Shown: positions 7,761-16,119, numbered from the stretch's first letter. The stretch: 64,000 nucleotides of DNA from Actinomadura montaniterrae (GCF_008923365.1 NZ_WBMR01000010.1:1-64000); one strand, 5' to 3'. Numbers and translations: made by a program. The notes: generated from the letters alone by a model not told the origin.

Positions 7761-8536
7761 CACGCGTCCCGCCGTCCGAACACGCGGACGCCCACGCCCA
7801 ACGCGACGAGCACGTACGCCGCCAAGAGCAGCGCAGAGACCGCCGGGGACAGGTCGTCACGGGTGGGCGAGGCGCCCGGCGGCGAGGCCATCTGCCCCGC
7901 GAGGCTCTCCGGCAGAACCGCCCAGACCCGCTCGCCCCACGGACCCGGCAGCAGGTTCGCGACGGGCGGCACCACGAACAGCACCGCCATCCCGGTCGTG
8001 ATCGTCCCCGCGGTGGAGCGGAGCACGACGGCCAGGCCGGCCGTCATCAGCGTGATGGCCGCCGTCGTCACCGCCATGGCCAGCAGGTACGGGACGTGGT
8101 CGAGGAAGGAGGCGTCGAACCCGCGCATCGGACGACCGTTCGCGGCCGCCTCGCCCGCCACGACCCCGGCGGTCAGCCCCACCAGCGCGGCGACGAGCAT
8201 CGCGGCTCCCGGCACCGCCGCCTTCGCGCAGAACAGCACGGGACGGCGCGGTATCGCGGCGAGGCTCGTCCGGATCATTCCCGACGCGTACTCCGACGTC
8301 ATCGGCAAGGCCCCGAGCAGCACGGCGCAGACCGGCAGGGCGATCGCGAGCGGCTGCTCCGGCGGCGCCGACTCGAACGTCGCGCGCCTCGCCTGCGACA
8401 GTCCGTCCCAATAGTGCGCCGCGTACAACGACCACACGACGCAGAGGATCACGAACACCGCGACCGTGCCGAAGACCGCGAACGTCGAACGCACCGAACG
8501 CAGCTTCCACCACTCCGCCGCCAACGCGTCGATCAC
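7760..8536 (-). CDS. ABC-2 type transporter permease (paralog of neighbour)
   Basis: 258 residues, about six transmembrane helices. The N-terminus MIDALAAEWWKLRSVRST and the loop MTSEYASGMIRTSLAAIPRR parallel the gene at 6981-7760. The GTG start at 8536 overlaps the stop of the ATPase gene by four bases, so all three genes form one translationally coupled operon. The two permeases probably form a heterodimer energised by the ATPase encoded upstream. Confidence 0.85.
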   Translation of the reverse strand: MIDALAAEWWKLRSVRSTFAVFGTVAVFVILCVVWSLYAAHYWDGLSQARRATFESAPPEQPLAIALPVCAVLLGALPMTSEYASGMIRTSLAAIPRRPVLFCAKAAVPGAAMLVAALVGLTAGVVAGEAAANGRPMRGFDASFLDHVPYLLAMAVTTAAITLMTAGLAVVLRSTAGTITTGMAVLFVVPPVANLLPGPWGERVWAVLPESLAGQMASPPGASPTRDDLSPAVSALLLAAYVLVALGVGVRVFGRRDA

Positions 8537-9558
8537 GACGCCACCGCCCCGAACTCGGCGCTGCCCGCCGTCAGCTCCATGTACGCCTCCTCCAGCGAGG
8601 CGCTCCGCGGCGTCACCTCGTACAGCGGGATGCCGTGCGCGGCGGCCCGTTCACCGATCTCCGCCGCGTCGAGCCCCGTCACCGACAGGGCACCGCTCGG
8701 CGCGCCCTCGCCCGTGCCGTTCGCCGCGCCCTCGCCCGTGCCGTTCGGCGCGCCCTCGCCCGTGCCGCTCGGCGCGCCCTCGCCCGTGCCGCTCGGCGCG
8801 TCCTCGGCCGTGCCGCTTCGCGCGGGCTCGACCGTGCCGCCCGCCGCCACCAGCACCGCGGCCAGGTCCTCTGGGCGCGGCGACCGGACCAGCACCCCGC
8901 GCGCGAACCGGTCCGCCAGCTCCCGCACCGAGGTGTCCGCGATCAACCGGCCCCGCCCGATGACGACGAGCCGGTCCGCCGTCAGCTCCATCTCGCTCAT
9001 CAGATGACTCGACACCAGCACCGTCCGGCCCTCGGCGGCCAGCGCCCGCATCAACCGCCGGACCCACCGCACCCCGTCCGGGTCCAGCCCGTTCACCGGC
9101 TCGTCGAACATCAGCACGCCCGGATCGCCGAGCAGCGCCGCCGCGATCCCCAGCCGCTGCCGCATCCCGAGCGAGAACCCGCCCACCCGCTTGCGCGCGA
9201 CGCCCGCCAGGCCGACCTGCTCCAGCACCTCCGCCACCCGCCGCGTCCCGATCCCGTTGCTGCGCGCCAGCCAGCCGAGGTGGTCGAACGCACGGCGGCC
9301 GCCGTGCACCGCGCCCGCGTCCAGCAGCGCCCCCACCTCGTGCATCGGCCGCCGCAACGCCGCGTACGGGCCGCCGTTCACCAGCGCCGCGCCCGACGAC
9401 GGCGCGTCCAGCCCCAGCAGCACGCGCATCGTCGTCGACTTCCCGGCGCCGTTCGGGCCGAGGAACCCGGTCACCGTCCCCGGGCGCACCCGGAACGACA
9501 GGGCGTCCACGGCGACGGTCCCGCCGTAGCGCTTGGTCAGCTCCCTCACTTCGATCAT
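8533..9558 (-). CDS. ABC transporter ATP-binding protein with in-frame 8-residue repeats
   Basis: 341 residues. Walker A is GPNGAGKSTTMRVLLGL (about residues 36-52), the signature is GFSLGMRQRLGIAAALLGDP, Walker B is VLMFDEPVNGLDPDGVRWV, and the H-loop is VLVSSHLMSEMELTADR. This is the DrrA/CcmA-like ATPase class partnering ABC-2 permeases. In the C-terminal region, before the last 50 residues, about six GTGEGAPS-like octapeptides occur in tandem and are encoded by 24-bp repeats; most relatives lack such an insert. The gene is divergent from the histidine kinase at 9717, which probably regulates it. Confidence 0.9.
   Translation of the reverse strand: MIEVRELTKRYGGTVAVDALSFRVRPGTVTGFLGPNGAGKSTTMRVLLGLDAPSSGAALVNGGPYAALRRPMHEVGALLDAGAVHGGRRAFDHLGWLARSNGIGTRRVAEVLEQVGLAGVARKRVGGFSLGMRQRLGIAAALLGDPGVLMFDEPVNGLDPDGVRWVRRLMRALAAEGRTVLVSSHLMSEMELTADRLVVIGRGRLIADTSVRELADRFARGVLVRSPRPEDLAAVLVAAGGTVEPARSGTAEDAPSGTGEGAPSGTGEGAPNGTGEGAANGTGEGAPSGALSVTGLDAAEIGERAAAHGIPLYEVTPRSASLEEAYMELTAGSAEFGAVAS
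8693..8836. repeat. Six tandem 24-bp repeats inside the ABC ATPase gene
   Basis: Six consecutive 24-bp units start at 8693, 8717, 8741, 8765, 8789 and 8813. The first four differ at only one or two bases and the last two are more diverged. The period keeps frame, encoding Gly-Thr-Gly-Glu-Gly-Ala-Pro-(Ser/Asn) octapeptides in a flexible linker of the ATPase. Unit number could vary between strains without destroying the protein. Confidence 0.9.
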
Positions 9559-9716
9559 GCGGCCAACGCTCCCGCCCGACACCGTCCCCGCACATCGGAA
9601 CCCGGTCGGGACCCGCCGGTCCGACCGTGCTCCGAGACGACGCCGCCGCATCGGACCCAGGTCTGACGTCCGCCGGCACGACGCGCCGCGCCGCGGTGTC
9701 CGGCTACCGTCGTGAC

Positions 9717-10904
9717 GTGCACGAATCCGAGCCGGCCTCCCCGCACGCCCGGCCCCCCGGCCACGAGCCACCGCGTCACGATCAGCCCGGCCCCTGGCGG
9801 AACCGCCTCCGGCGGCCGATCCGCTTGGACGCTGCGGTCGCAGTCCTCTACACGCTGTTCTTACTGGTGTTCTCCGGTGGCCACGAGACGCCGGCGCTGC
9901 TCGCCGTGCCCGTCGCCGCGGCCATGGCGCTGCCGCTCGCAGTACGGCGGCTATGGCCCGTGCCCGTCTTCGGCGGGGTCCTCGCCGCGTCGACCCTGGC
10001 TCTGATTCTCGACCTGCCATGGGACTTCTACGCCGCCGCCGCGTACGCGCTCTACCCGGTCGCGCTGCAACTGCCCCGCGCGCGCTTCGTCCCCACGCGG
10101 GCGATCGGCGTGCTGAGCGCGATCGTCATCCTCGGCGGCGCCCTCGTCGGGCCGAAGAACTGGCAGGCCGAACAGCTCGGCCGCGTGCTGCTGGGCGTAG
10201 CCGTCCTCGGCGCGTCCTGGGCGCTCGGCCGCGCCGTCCGCGACCGCCGTGCGTACACCGCCCAGGCCGCCCGCCGCCTCGCCGAGACCGCCGTCGGCGA
10301 GGAACGCCTCCGCATCGCCCGCGAACTGCACGACATCGTCGCGCACAGCATGAGCCTCATCGCCGTCAAGGCCGGCGTGGCCGTCCACGTCGCCGAGGCC
10401 CGCCCGGAGGAGGCCCTCGATGCCCTGCGCGTCATCGAGTCCACCAGCCGCGGCACGCTCGGCGAGATGCGCCACCTCCTCGGCGTCCTGCGCGCCGACG
10501 AGCCAGGCCTCGCCCCCTCGCCCGGCCTCGGATCCCTGTCCGGCCTGGCCGAGCGCGCCGCCATGGCCGGCGTCCACGTCGACCTCGACGTCCGCGCGGA
10601 CGACCTGCCCGAGAGCGTCGCGCTCGCCGCCTACCGGATCGTCCAGGAAGCCGTCACCAACGTCGTCAAGCACGCCGCGCCCGCCCGCTGCCGCGTCCTG
10701 GTCGAGGCCGTCGGCGGGCGCGTCCGGATCGAGGTGGACGACGACGGGCCCGGCGTCCGCGTCCTCCCCGGCGTCCACGGCGTCCCCGGCCACGGACTCA
10801 TCGGGATGCGCGAACGCGTCATGATGTACGGCGGCGACTTCACCGCCGGTCCCCGCCCGGAGGGCGGCTTCGCCGTCGCCGCCGCCTTCCCCTACGAGGC
10901 CTAG
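9717..10904 (+). CDS. Sensor histidine kinase, NarL/DesK type (HisKA_3)
   Basis: 395 residues from a GTG at 9717 that lies 6 nt after a TACCGT -10-like hexamer (9705-9710), so it is probably leaderless; the frame is open further upstream. About five transmembrane helices occupy residues 35-165, followed by the HisKA_3 dimerisation segment EERLRIARELHDIVAHSMSL (phospho-acceptor His in ELHDIVAH) and an HATPase_c domain with QEAVTNVVKHA (N box), DDDGPGV (G1) and GHGLIGMRERV (G2). The membrane-embedded sensor lacks a large extracellular loop, as in intramembrane kinases that monitor ABC exporters. Confidence 0.9.
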   Translation: MHESEPASPHARPPGHEPPRHDQPGPWRNRLRRPIRLDAAVAVLYTLFLLVFSGGHETPALLAVPVAAAMALPLAVRRLWPVPVFGGVLAASTLALILDLPWDFYAAAAYALYPVALQLPRARFVPTRAIGVLSAIVILGGALVGPKNWQAEQLGRVLLGVAVLGASWALGRAVRDRRAYTAQAARRLAETAVGEERLRIARELHDIVAHSMSLIAVKAGVAVHVAEARPEEALDALRVIESTSRGTLGEMRHLLGVLRADEPGLAPSPGLGSLSGLAERAAMAGVHVDLDVRADDLPESVALAAYRIVQEAVTNVVKHAAPARCRVLVEAVGGRVRIEVDDDGPGVRVLPGVHGVPGHGLIGMRERVMMYGGDFTAGPRPEGGFAVAAAFPYEA

Positions 10905-10911
10905 GAGCACG

Positions 10912-11568
10912 TTGGAACTGCGCGTCCTCGTCGCCGACGACCAGGCCCTGGTACGCGGCAGCTTCCGCGTCCTGATCGACACCGCGCCGGGGCTCCACGC
11001 CGTCGGCGAGGCCGGCACCGGCGCGGAGGCCGTCGAGCTCGCCGAGCGGGAGCGGCCCGACGTCGTCCTCATGGACGTCCGGATGCCGGAGATGGACGGC
11101 ATCGAGGCGACCCGGCGCATCTGCCGCGACCTGCCGGACGTCCGGGTCCTCATCCTCACGACGTTCGACCTGGACTCCTACGTCTACGCGGCGCTGCGGG
11201 CCGGTGCCAGCGGCTTCCTGCTCAAGGACACCCCGCCCGCCGACCTGCTGTCGGCGGTCCGCGTGGTCGCGTCCGGCGAGTCGCTGCTCGCCCCGACGGT
11301 GACCCGCCGGCTGATCGCCGAGTTCGTCCGCCGGCCCGCCCCCGCGGAGCCGCCGCCCGACGGACTCGACGCCCTGACCGACCGCGAGCGCGAGGTCCTC
11401 GCCCTCATCGCCCGCGGCCTCTCCAACGCCGAACTCGCCGAGCACCTGCACCTCAGCCCCGCCACGGTGAAGACCCACATCGGCCGCCTCCTAGCCAAGC
11501 TCCAGGCCCGCGACCGGGCCCAGCTGGTGATCGCCGCCTACGAGACCGGCCTGGTCCGCCCCCGCTGA
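10912..11568 (+). CDS. NarL/LuxR-family response regulator
   Basis: 218 residues. The receiver domain contains VLVADDQALVRGSFRVLID with the acidic pocket near residue 8, and DVVLMDVRMPEMDGI with the phosphorylated Asp near residue 53; Lys is in LLKDTPP. The C-terminal LuxR HTH is LTDREREVLALIARGLSNAE through LSPATVKTHIGRLLAKL. The TTG start at 10912 follows TAGGAG with proper spacing, 7 bp after the kinase stop. Cognate partner of the kinase; the likely target is the divergent ABC exporter operon. Confidence 0.92.
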   Translation: MELRVLVADDQALVRGSFRVLIDTAPGLHAVGEAGTGAEAVELAERERPDVVLMDVRMPEMDGIEATRRICRDLPDVRVLILTTFDLDSYVYAALRAGASGFLLKDTPPADLLSAVRVVASGESLLAPTVTRRLIAEFVRRPAPAEPPPDGLDALTDREREVLALIARGLSNAELAEHLHLSPATVKTHIGRLLAKLQARDRAQLVIAAYETGLVRPR

Positions 11569-11606
11569 CGTCTCACCGGCGCTCCGCCCGGACGCGGGCC
11601 GCGGGG

Positions 11607-12515
11607 TCAGTCGTTCAACAGGTACGGGGCCAGCCGCTCGAACTGGTCGGCGGACGAGGCGAGGTCGGGCTGGAACACCGACACGCACACGTGGTCGGCC
11701 CCCGCGTCCAGATAGGCCTCGACGCCCTTGGCCACCGCGGCTTCGTCGCCCCGGACGAAACAGGCGTCGATGAGCTCGTCGGAGCCTCCGTCGGCGAGGT
11801 CCGCGTCCGAGAAGCCCAGCTTCTTGAGCGCCCCGATGTAGGGCGAACCGGGAATCGAGAAGGCCCCGGCCTGGCGGGCGATGGCCCGCGCCTTCCCGGG
11901 ATCGGTCTCGAGGATCACGGGCTGCAGTGCGATCAGCAGCTTGTCCGGGCCGAGCAGTTCCCGCGCCCGGCGGGTGTGCTCGACGGGCATCATCGCGGGG
12001 AGCATCCCGTCGGCGCGTTCGCCGGCCAGGGCCTGCATCTTCGGACCCAGCGCCGCGAGCAGCCGCGGGAACGGCACCTCCGGCTTCGGCGCCGCCTCCA
12101 CGGCGGCGTCCATCGCTTCGAGGTACCCGCGCATGCGGGCGAGCGGGCTGCTCCACGTCTGGCCGCTCTGCTCGACGATCGCGCCCATGCTGACGCCGAC
12201 GCCGAGCGCGAACCGTCCCGGGTAGGCGTCGGCCAGCACCGACGCGGCCCCCTGCATCGCGGCCGGATGCCGCGCCCACAGGTTCGCGATCGCCGACCCG
12301 AGCACGATCCGCTCGGTGGCCGCGAGCATCACCCCGAGCTGCGTGAACACCTCCCGGCCGCCGATCGCCTCGTTCACCCAGATCGATCCGTATCCGGCGT
12401 CCTCCACCCGGCGGGCGGCCCGCCGCCACTCCTCCGCCGGTGCGAGGGGCGTCATCAGGCCCACCCCGATCCGCCCCAGCCGCCGCCTCGCCTCGACCAC
12501 CGCGTCCTCGCCCAT
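11607..12515 (-). CDS. LLM-class F420-dependent oxidoreductase
   Basis: 302 residues, luciferase-like TIM barrel. Segments include GVGLMTPLAPAEEWRRAARR, DAGYGSIWVNEAIGGREVFT, TERIVLGSAIANLWARHPAA (residues 68-87) and YPGRFALGVGVSMG, the cofactor-binding strands of bacterial F420 enzymes. The TIGR03620-like architecture suggests an F420-dependent dehydrogenase or reductase of unknown substrate. The ATG at 12515 has CGGAGGAG upstream. It is divergent from the TetR gene with about 95 bp between them, so TetR control is plausible. Confidence 0.88.
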   Translation of the reverse strand: MGEDAVVEARRRLGRIGVGLMTPLAPAEEWRRAARRVEDAGYGSIWVNEAIGGREVFTQLGVMLAATERIVLGSAIANLWARHPAAMQGAASVLADAYPGRFALGVGVSMGAIVEQSGQTWSSPLARMRGYLEAMDAAVEAAPKPEVPFPRLLAALGPKMQALAGERADGMLPAMMPVEHTRRARELLGPDKLLIALQPVILETDPGKARAIARQAGAFSIPGSPYIGALKKLGFSDADLADGGSDELIDACFVRGDEAAVAKGVEAYLDAGADHVCVSVFQPDLASSADQFERLAPYLLND

Positions 12516-12609
12516 CGCCGTCTCCTCCGGACCTACAATCGGAACCATCGACCCGGTTGAGACATTACCGGAACGCTCGCCCCGTTTGTCAAAGGAAGGG
12601 AAGTCGTTC

Positions 12610-13605
12610 GTGCCCGAGGAACCGCCCCGCCGCACCGAGGCCGCGCCGGGCCCGCGCCGCCGCGCCGAGCCACGGCCGCGCCGCCGCACCGACGCCCAGC
12701 CGCGCCGCACCGACGCGGAACCGCAGCGCCGCAGTGACGCAGGATCGCGCCGCAGCAGTGAGGCGGAGTCGCGCCGCGGTGCCGAGACAAGGGCGCGCGG
12801 CGGTGTCGAGACAAGGGCGCGCGGCGGTGTCGAGACGGGGGCGCGCCGTGGTGTCGAGACGGGGGCGCGCCGCGGTCAGGAGGCGGAGCCGCGGCGTGCG
12901 GACGCGCGGCGGAACCGGAGCCGGATCCTCCAGGCCGCGCTGGAGGCGTTCGCCGCCGAGGGGCGGCTGGTCCCGCTCGACGACATCGCCCGCCGCGCCG
13001 GCGTCGGCGCCGGGACGGTCTACCGCAATTTCCCGACCAAGGAGGCGCTGTTCACCGCTGTCATCACCGACCGGTTCGAGAGCATCATCGAGGAGGCGAG
13101 GTCGCTGGCCGGTGCGGACGACCCCGGGGAGCGGTTCTACGGCTTCCTGATGTGGGTCGTCGAGCGGGCGATGTTCAACCACGCCATCTGCGAGGCGCTG
13201 GCGCTGGAGGAGGGGATCAAGGCGTTCGCCGCCGGCGTCGAGGAGGAGTTCAACGAGGCCCTCGATGCGCTGCTCCGGCGGGCCCAGGCGGCCGGCGACG
13301 TGCGCGCGGACGTCGACCTGCGGGACGTGCGGGCCCTGATGGCCGGATGCGTCGTCACCGAACGGTTGCGGCGCGCCGACGGGCCGCCCGGCCGCATGAC
13401 CGCACTGGCCTGCGACGCGCTCCGCCCCTCTGCCGTAACGAAAGTCCGTGACGAAAGCCCGCCGCCGTCACGTAACGAAAGCAGGTGCGAGGTCTGCGGG
13501 ACGCCGCTGGCGGCGGCACGCACCGGCCGCCCGGCGCGATTCTGCGGCGCCGCGTGCCGGCAGAAGGCCCACCGCCGCAGGTCCGCGGCCACGAAATCCG
13601 GTTGA
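12610..13605 (+). CDS. TetR-family regulator with repetitive Arg-rich N-terminus and C-terminal zinc ribbon
   Basis: 331 residues from the GTG at 12610, preceded by AAAGGAAGGG; the frame is open further upstream. Residues 1-95 are highly charged and repetitive (RRTDAQPRRTDAEPQRRS, then GVETRARG-like octapeptides). The TetR HTH follows: RILQAALEAFAAEGRLVPLD and RRAGVGAGTVYRNFPTKEAL, about residues 100-145. A ligand domain of about 110 residues is present. The last 45 residues contain CEVCGTPLAAARTGRPARFC and AACRQKAHRRR, a CxxC...CxxxC ribbon seen at the end of other actinobacterial proteins. It may regulate the divergent F420 oxidoreductase. Confidence 0.8.
   Translation: MPEEPPRRTEAAPGPRRRAEPRPRRRTDAQPRRTDAEPQRRSDAGSRRSSEAESRRGAETRARGGVETRARGGVETGARRGVETGARRGQEAEPRRADARRNRSRILQAALEAFAAEGRLVPLDDIARRAGVGAGTVYRNFPTKEALFTAVITDRFESIIEEARSLAGADDPGERFYGFLMWVVERAMFNHAICEALALEEGIKAFAAGVEEEFNEALDALLRRAQAAGDVRADVDLRDVRALMAGCVVTERLRRADGPPGRMTALACDALRPSAVTKVRDESPPPSRNESRCEVCGTPLAAARTGRPARFCGAACRQKAHRRRSAATKSG
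12778..12873. repeat. Four tandem 24-bp repeats in the TetR N-terminal region
   Basis: Units begin at 12778, 12802, 12826 and 12850. Each encodes Gly-(Ala/Val)-Glu-Thr-(Arg/Gly)-Ala-Arg-(Gly/Arg). The array is the most regular part of a longer, degenerate Arg-rich repeat region covering about 12640-12895. Confidence 0.88.
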
Positions 13606-13640
13606 ACCCGCCGGGCGCCCTGCGGCACCGTGGCGGCACC

Positions 13641-14231
13641 ATGCGCACACGTGAGATCCGCGCCCTCCATGACCGTGACTCGATCACCGTCTACCAGGCT
13701 TACGGCCCGGAGATCGGTCTCCCGGCGGCGCGGCACGGCACTTTCGTCCCTCCGTTCTCCCGCACCCGCATGACCTGGATCAAGCCGTCGTTCCTGTGGC
13801 TGATGGCGCGCAGCAACTGGGCGCGCAAGCCCGGGCAGGAGACGGTTCTGGCCGTCAGGATCACCCGCGCGGGCTGGGAGGAGGCCTTGGCGCAGGCCGT
13901 CCCGACCGACCCGGACCGCCGCGTCTTCCGCAGCTCCGACGAATGGCGCCGCCGTTTCGCACGGGCGACGGTCCACGTCCAATGGGACCCCGAGCGGTCG
14001 CTGAACGGCCGCAAGCTGGAGACGCGCAGCATTCAGGTGGGGCTGAGCCGCCACATCGTGGACCGCTACGTCGATGACTGGATCCTCGGCATTGACGACC
14101 AAACACCGCTGGTCCGCAGGATCCATGGGCTGCTCCAGGCGGGCCGGACCGCTCAGGCCAAGGCCTTACTGCCCAAGGAACGCCTCTACCCGCTGCCTCC
14201 CGCTCTCGCCCGCGGCATCGGCGCCGATTAG
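13641..14231 (+). CDS. DUF4291 family protein
   Basis: 196 residues, matching the DUF4291 family in length and motifs: IRALHDRDSITVYQAY at the start, TRMTWIKPSFLWLMARSNWA (residues 50-69) in the middle, and VQWDPERSLNGRKLETRSIQ followed by GLSRHIVDRYVDDWI. The function of DUF4291 is not known; it is found widely in bacteria and fungi as a stand-alone cytosolic protein. The ATG at 13641 has a weak ribosome binding site (GGCGG) and fits the family N-terminus. Confidence 0.85.
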   Translation: MRTREIRALHDRDSITVYQAYGPEIGLPAARHGTFVPPFSRTRMTWIKPSFLWLMARSNWARKPGQETVLAVRITRAGWEEALAQAVPTDPDRRVFRSSDEWRRRFARATVHVQWDPERSLNGRKLETRSIQVGLSRHIVDRYVDDWILGIDDQTPLVRRIHGLLQAGRTAQAKALLPKERLYPLPPALARGIGAD

Positions 14232-14254
14232 CCGCTGTCCCTGCGTGGCCCGTG

Positions 14255-14962
14255 TCACGAAACGTTCGGCCCGATGTGCCGGATCCGGTACGCCTCCAGC
14301 CGGTCCGCGAGCTCCTTGGGGCGGCTGAGCGCGACGAGATGCCCGCCCGGCATGTCGTCGACCGGGATGTTCAGGCGCTCGCGAACGACCCGGCGCTGGA
14401 ACGGCAGGGGGAACAGCCGGTCGTCCCTGCCCTGGAGGAAGACGGTCGGCGTGTCCGGCCACTTCTCCAGAGGCCAGGGCTCCTCCAAGGCCCTGTCCGA
14501 CTGCGAGTCCTCGCCTCGCGCGAACGCCTCGGCGGTCACCTCCGGTGCGACATCGTGGAAGAAGCAGTCCTCGGGATCGAACTCCGCGGGCAATTCCCGC
14601 CCCTCCCGGGCCGCCTGTTCGGCCATGGCCTGGGCCTGCCCGGTGTTGGCCCACCAGGCGCCCCCGGTCTCGCCGGGTACGGGGACCATCGCGTTGAGCA
14701 GGACGAGCAGCGCCACCGGCACGCGGGTGCACACGAGCGGCGCGCTGAGCCCGCCCATCGACTGCGCCACCAGGATGACCTCGGTGCGGTCGCCGATCGC
14801 CTCGACGATGGTGTCCGCGTACTCCGTGAGCCCGGCCGATTCGTCGGCGGCCGGCAGGTCCACGGCGATGACCTCATGCCCCCGGGCCTCCAGCTCGGGA
14901 ACGAGGAGATGCCAGAACCAGGCGCTTCCGCCCGCCCCAGGCACAAGAACGTACGTTGACAT
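14255..14962 (-). CDS. Alpha/beta hydrolase (esterase, HNL/MES-like)
   Basis: 235 residues. It starts MSTYVLVPGAGGSAWFWHLL with an oxyanion-hole region. The nucleophile elbow is AQSMGG (Ser near residue 71), the acid is in LQGRDDRLFP, and the catalytic His is in DMPGGHLVALSRP. The short cap and the length resemble plant methylesterase/hydroxynitrile-lyase-like bacterial hydrolases. The ATG at 14962 has GAGGAG upstream. The substrate is unknown. The promoter lies in the repeat-rich region to its right. Confidence 0.9.
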   Translation of the reverse strand: MSTYVLVPGAGGSAWFWHLLVPELEARGHEVIAVDLPAADESAGLTEYADTIVEAIGDRTEVILVAQSMGGLSAPLVCTRVPVALLVLLNAMVPVPGETGGAWWANTGQAQAMAEQAAREGRELPAEFDPEDCFFHDVAPEVTAEAFARGEDSQSDRALEEPWPLEKWPDTPTVFLQGRDDRLFPLPFQRRVVRERLNIPVDDMPGGHLVALSRPKELADRLEAYRIRHIGPNVS

Positions 14963-15850
14963 GCTCGCGCTCCTCTTCTCGCTGCCGCCGTGGCCGACGC
15001 TACAGGCGGGCACTGATAGAACAGCCGCTCCACGATCACCCCCCACGCACCGTGCCCCCGCACAGCCCGACGGCACAGCCCCCGCCGCCGCTCCACACGT
15101 AGCGCCTCACATCCCCTGCTCCGCGCACGGTGCCCTCACACCCTGCCTCTGCTACGCCGCCCCACGCGCGCCCATCACGCGCGCCCATCACGCGCGCCCA
15201 TCACGCGCGCCCATCACGCGCGCCCATCACGCGCGCCCATCACGCGCGCCCATCACGCGCGCCCATCACGCGCGCCCATCACGCGCGCCCATCACGCGCG
15301 CCCATCACGCGCGCCCATCACGCGCGCTCACCACGCCCGCCCATCACACCCGCCCATCACGCCCGCTTGCCACGCGCACCCACAAGGAACTGTGCACGCC
15401 CACGCCTCCATAGCACGGCTCCATGGGCACCGCTCCCCAGGCACGGTCCCACGCACCGTGCACCCGCGCGGCCCGACGGCGCGGGCCGACGGCACGGTGG
15501 TCGGGCGCCGCTCCATGCGCAGCGCCGCACATGCGCTGCCCGTACATCCCCGCTCCACGCACGCGGGCCCATGCTCACCCACCACGTGCGGCCCACAGTG
15601 CGGCCTCGCGGGCGTCGCTCCGGACGCAGGGCCTCGCATGGTCTGTTTCGCGGGCGCCGCCCTTTGTGAACCGCCCCATGCAAGCGCACGCTGTACCGCT
15701 CCATGGGCATGGTCCTGCGGGCGCCGCTCCGCATGGAGCGCCGCACGTGCGCTGCCCGTGTGCGCTGACCTGCGAGCCGGCCTTGCGGGTATCGGATGGT
15801 GGCTTGCTTGGGGTGGGGGATGTCGGGTCGGACGGCTTGGTGGGCTTTGC
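14963..15850. other. Non-coding, repeat-rich spacer
   Basis: About 0.9 kb between the hydrolase and the DUF6504-like gene. It contains the 13-bp minisatellite (15163-15383) and imperfect longer repeats; for example GGGCGCCGCTCC followed by GCGCCGCAC-TGCGCTGCCCGT occurs near 15506 and again near 15719. The top strand is strongly enriched in C over G. Open frames exist on both strands but are translations of repeats with no codon bias; I see no real gene. Confidence 0.7.
15163..15383. repeat. 13-bp minisatellite, 17 units
   Basis: The unit CACGCGCGCCCAT is repeated 12 times without a mismatch (15163-15318), then continues as five diverging units to 15383. A 13-bp period does not keep a reading frame and is far shorter than CRISPR spacing, so this is a simple tandem array. 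Its function, if any, is unknown. Confidence 0.95.
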
Positions 15851-15866
15851 TCGAACACTTGTTCGG
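15851..15866 (+). promoter_or_regulatory. LexA (SOS) box
   Basis: TCGAACACTTGTTCGG matches the actinobacterial LexA operator TCGAAC-N4-GTTCGA with one terminal mismatch. It is followed at 15869-15874 by TAGGGT (a TANNNT -10) and at 15883 by the GTG of the next gene. LexA bound here would cover the core promoter, predicting DNA-damage induction. Confidence 0.75.
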
Positions 15867-15882
15867 GCTAGGGTCTGGTCTC

Positions 15883-16119
15883 GTGCTGATCGATGAACCC
15901 GTCTCCGCGGAGACCACCCCGGTGGGCCATCCTTCTCAGATCACCGGTGCGCGCGGGTGCTTCCGGGTGCGCCGGGTCCTGGAGCAGTGGCAGGAACCCG
16001 GCGAGGCCCGTTTCTACCGGCTCCAGGTCACGACGCCGGACGGCCCGGCGATCGCGGAGGTGGTCGGGCCGGCCGCGGGAGCCGCCGGCCCGTGGACGCT
16101 TCGCCGGATCTGGCCCTGA
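15883..16119 (+). CDS. Small DUF6504-like protein, predicted SOS-induced
   Basis: 78 residues from a GTG 8 nt after the TAGGGT -10, hence probably leaderless. The core, CFRVRRVLEQWQEPGEARFY and then GPWTLRRIW, resembles DUF6504, a Trp-containing small family often encoded beside actinobacterial DnaE2/ImuB-type mutagenesis genes. A LexA box directly overlaps the promoter, which agrees with a role linked to DNA-damage tolerance. No polymerase gene is nearby. The family call rests on pattern memory; the SOS box is seen directly. Confidence 0.65.
   Translation: MLIDEPVSAETTPVGHPSQITGARGCFRVRRVLEQWQEPGEARFYRLQVTTPDGPAIAEVVGPAAGAAGPWTLRRIWP

Noticed and set aside
15163..15383. CRISPR-like array
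   Set aside because: Units are 13 bp in direct contact with no spacers, and no cas gene is near; it is a minisatellite.
15130..15669. Open frame with PITRAHHARPSR-like repeats
   Set aside because: It is the translation of the 13-bp array, readable in all frames; no start or codon bias supports it.
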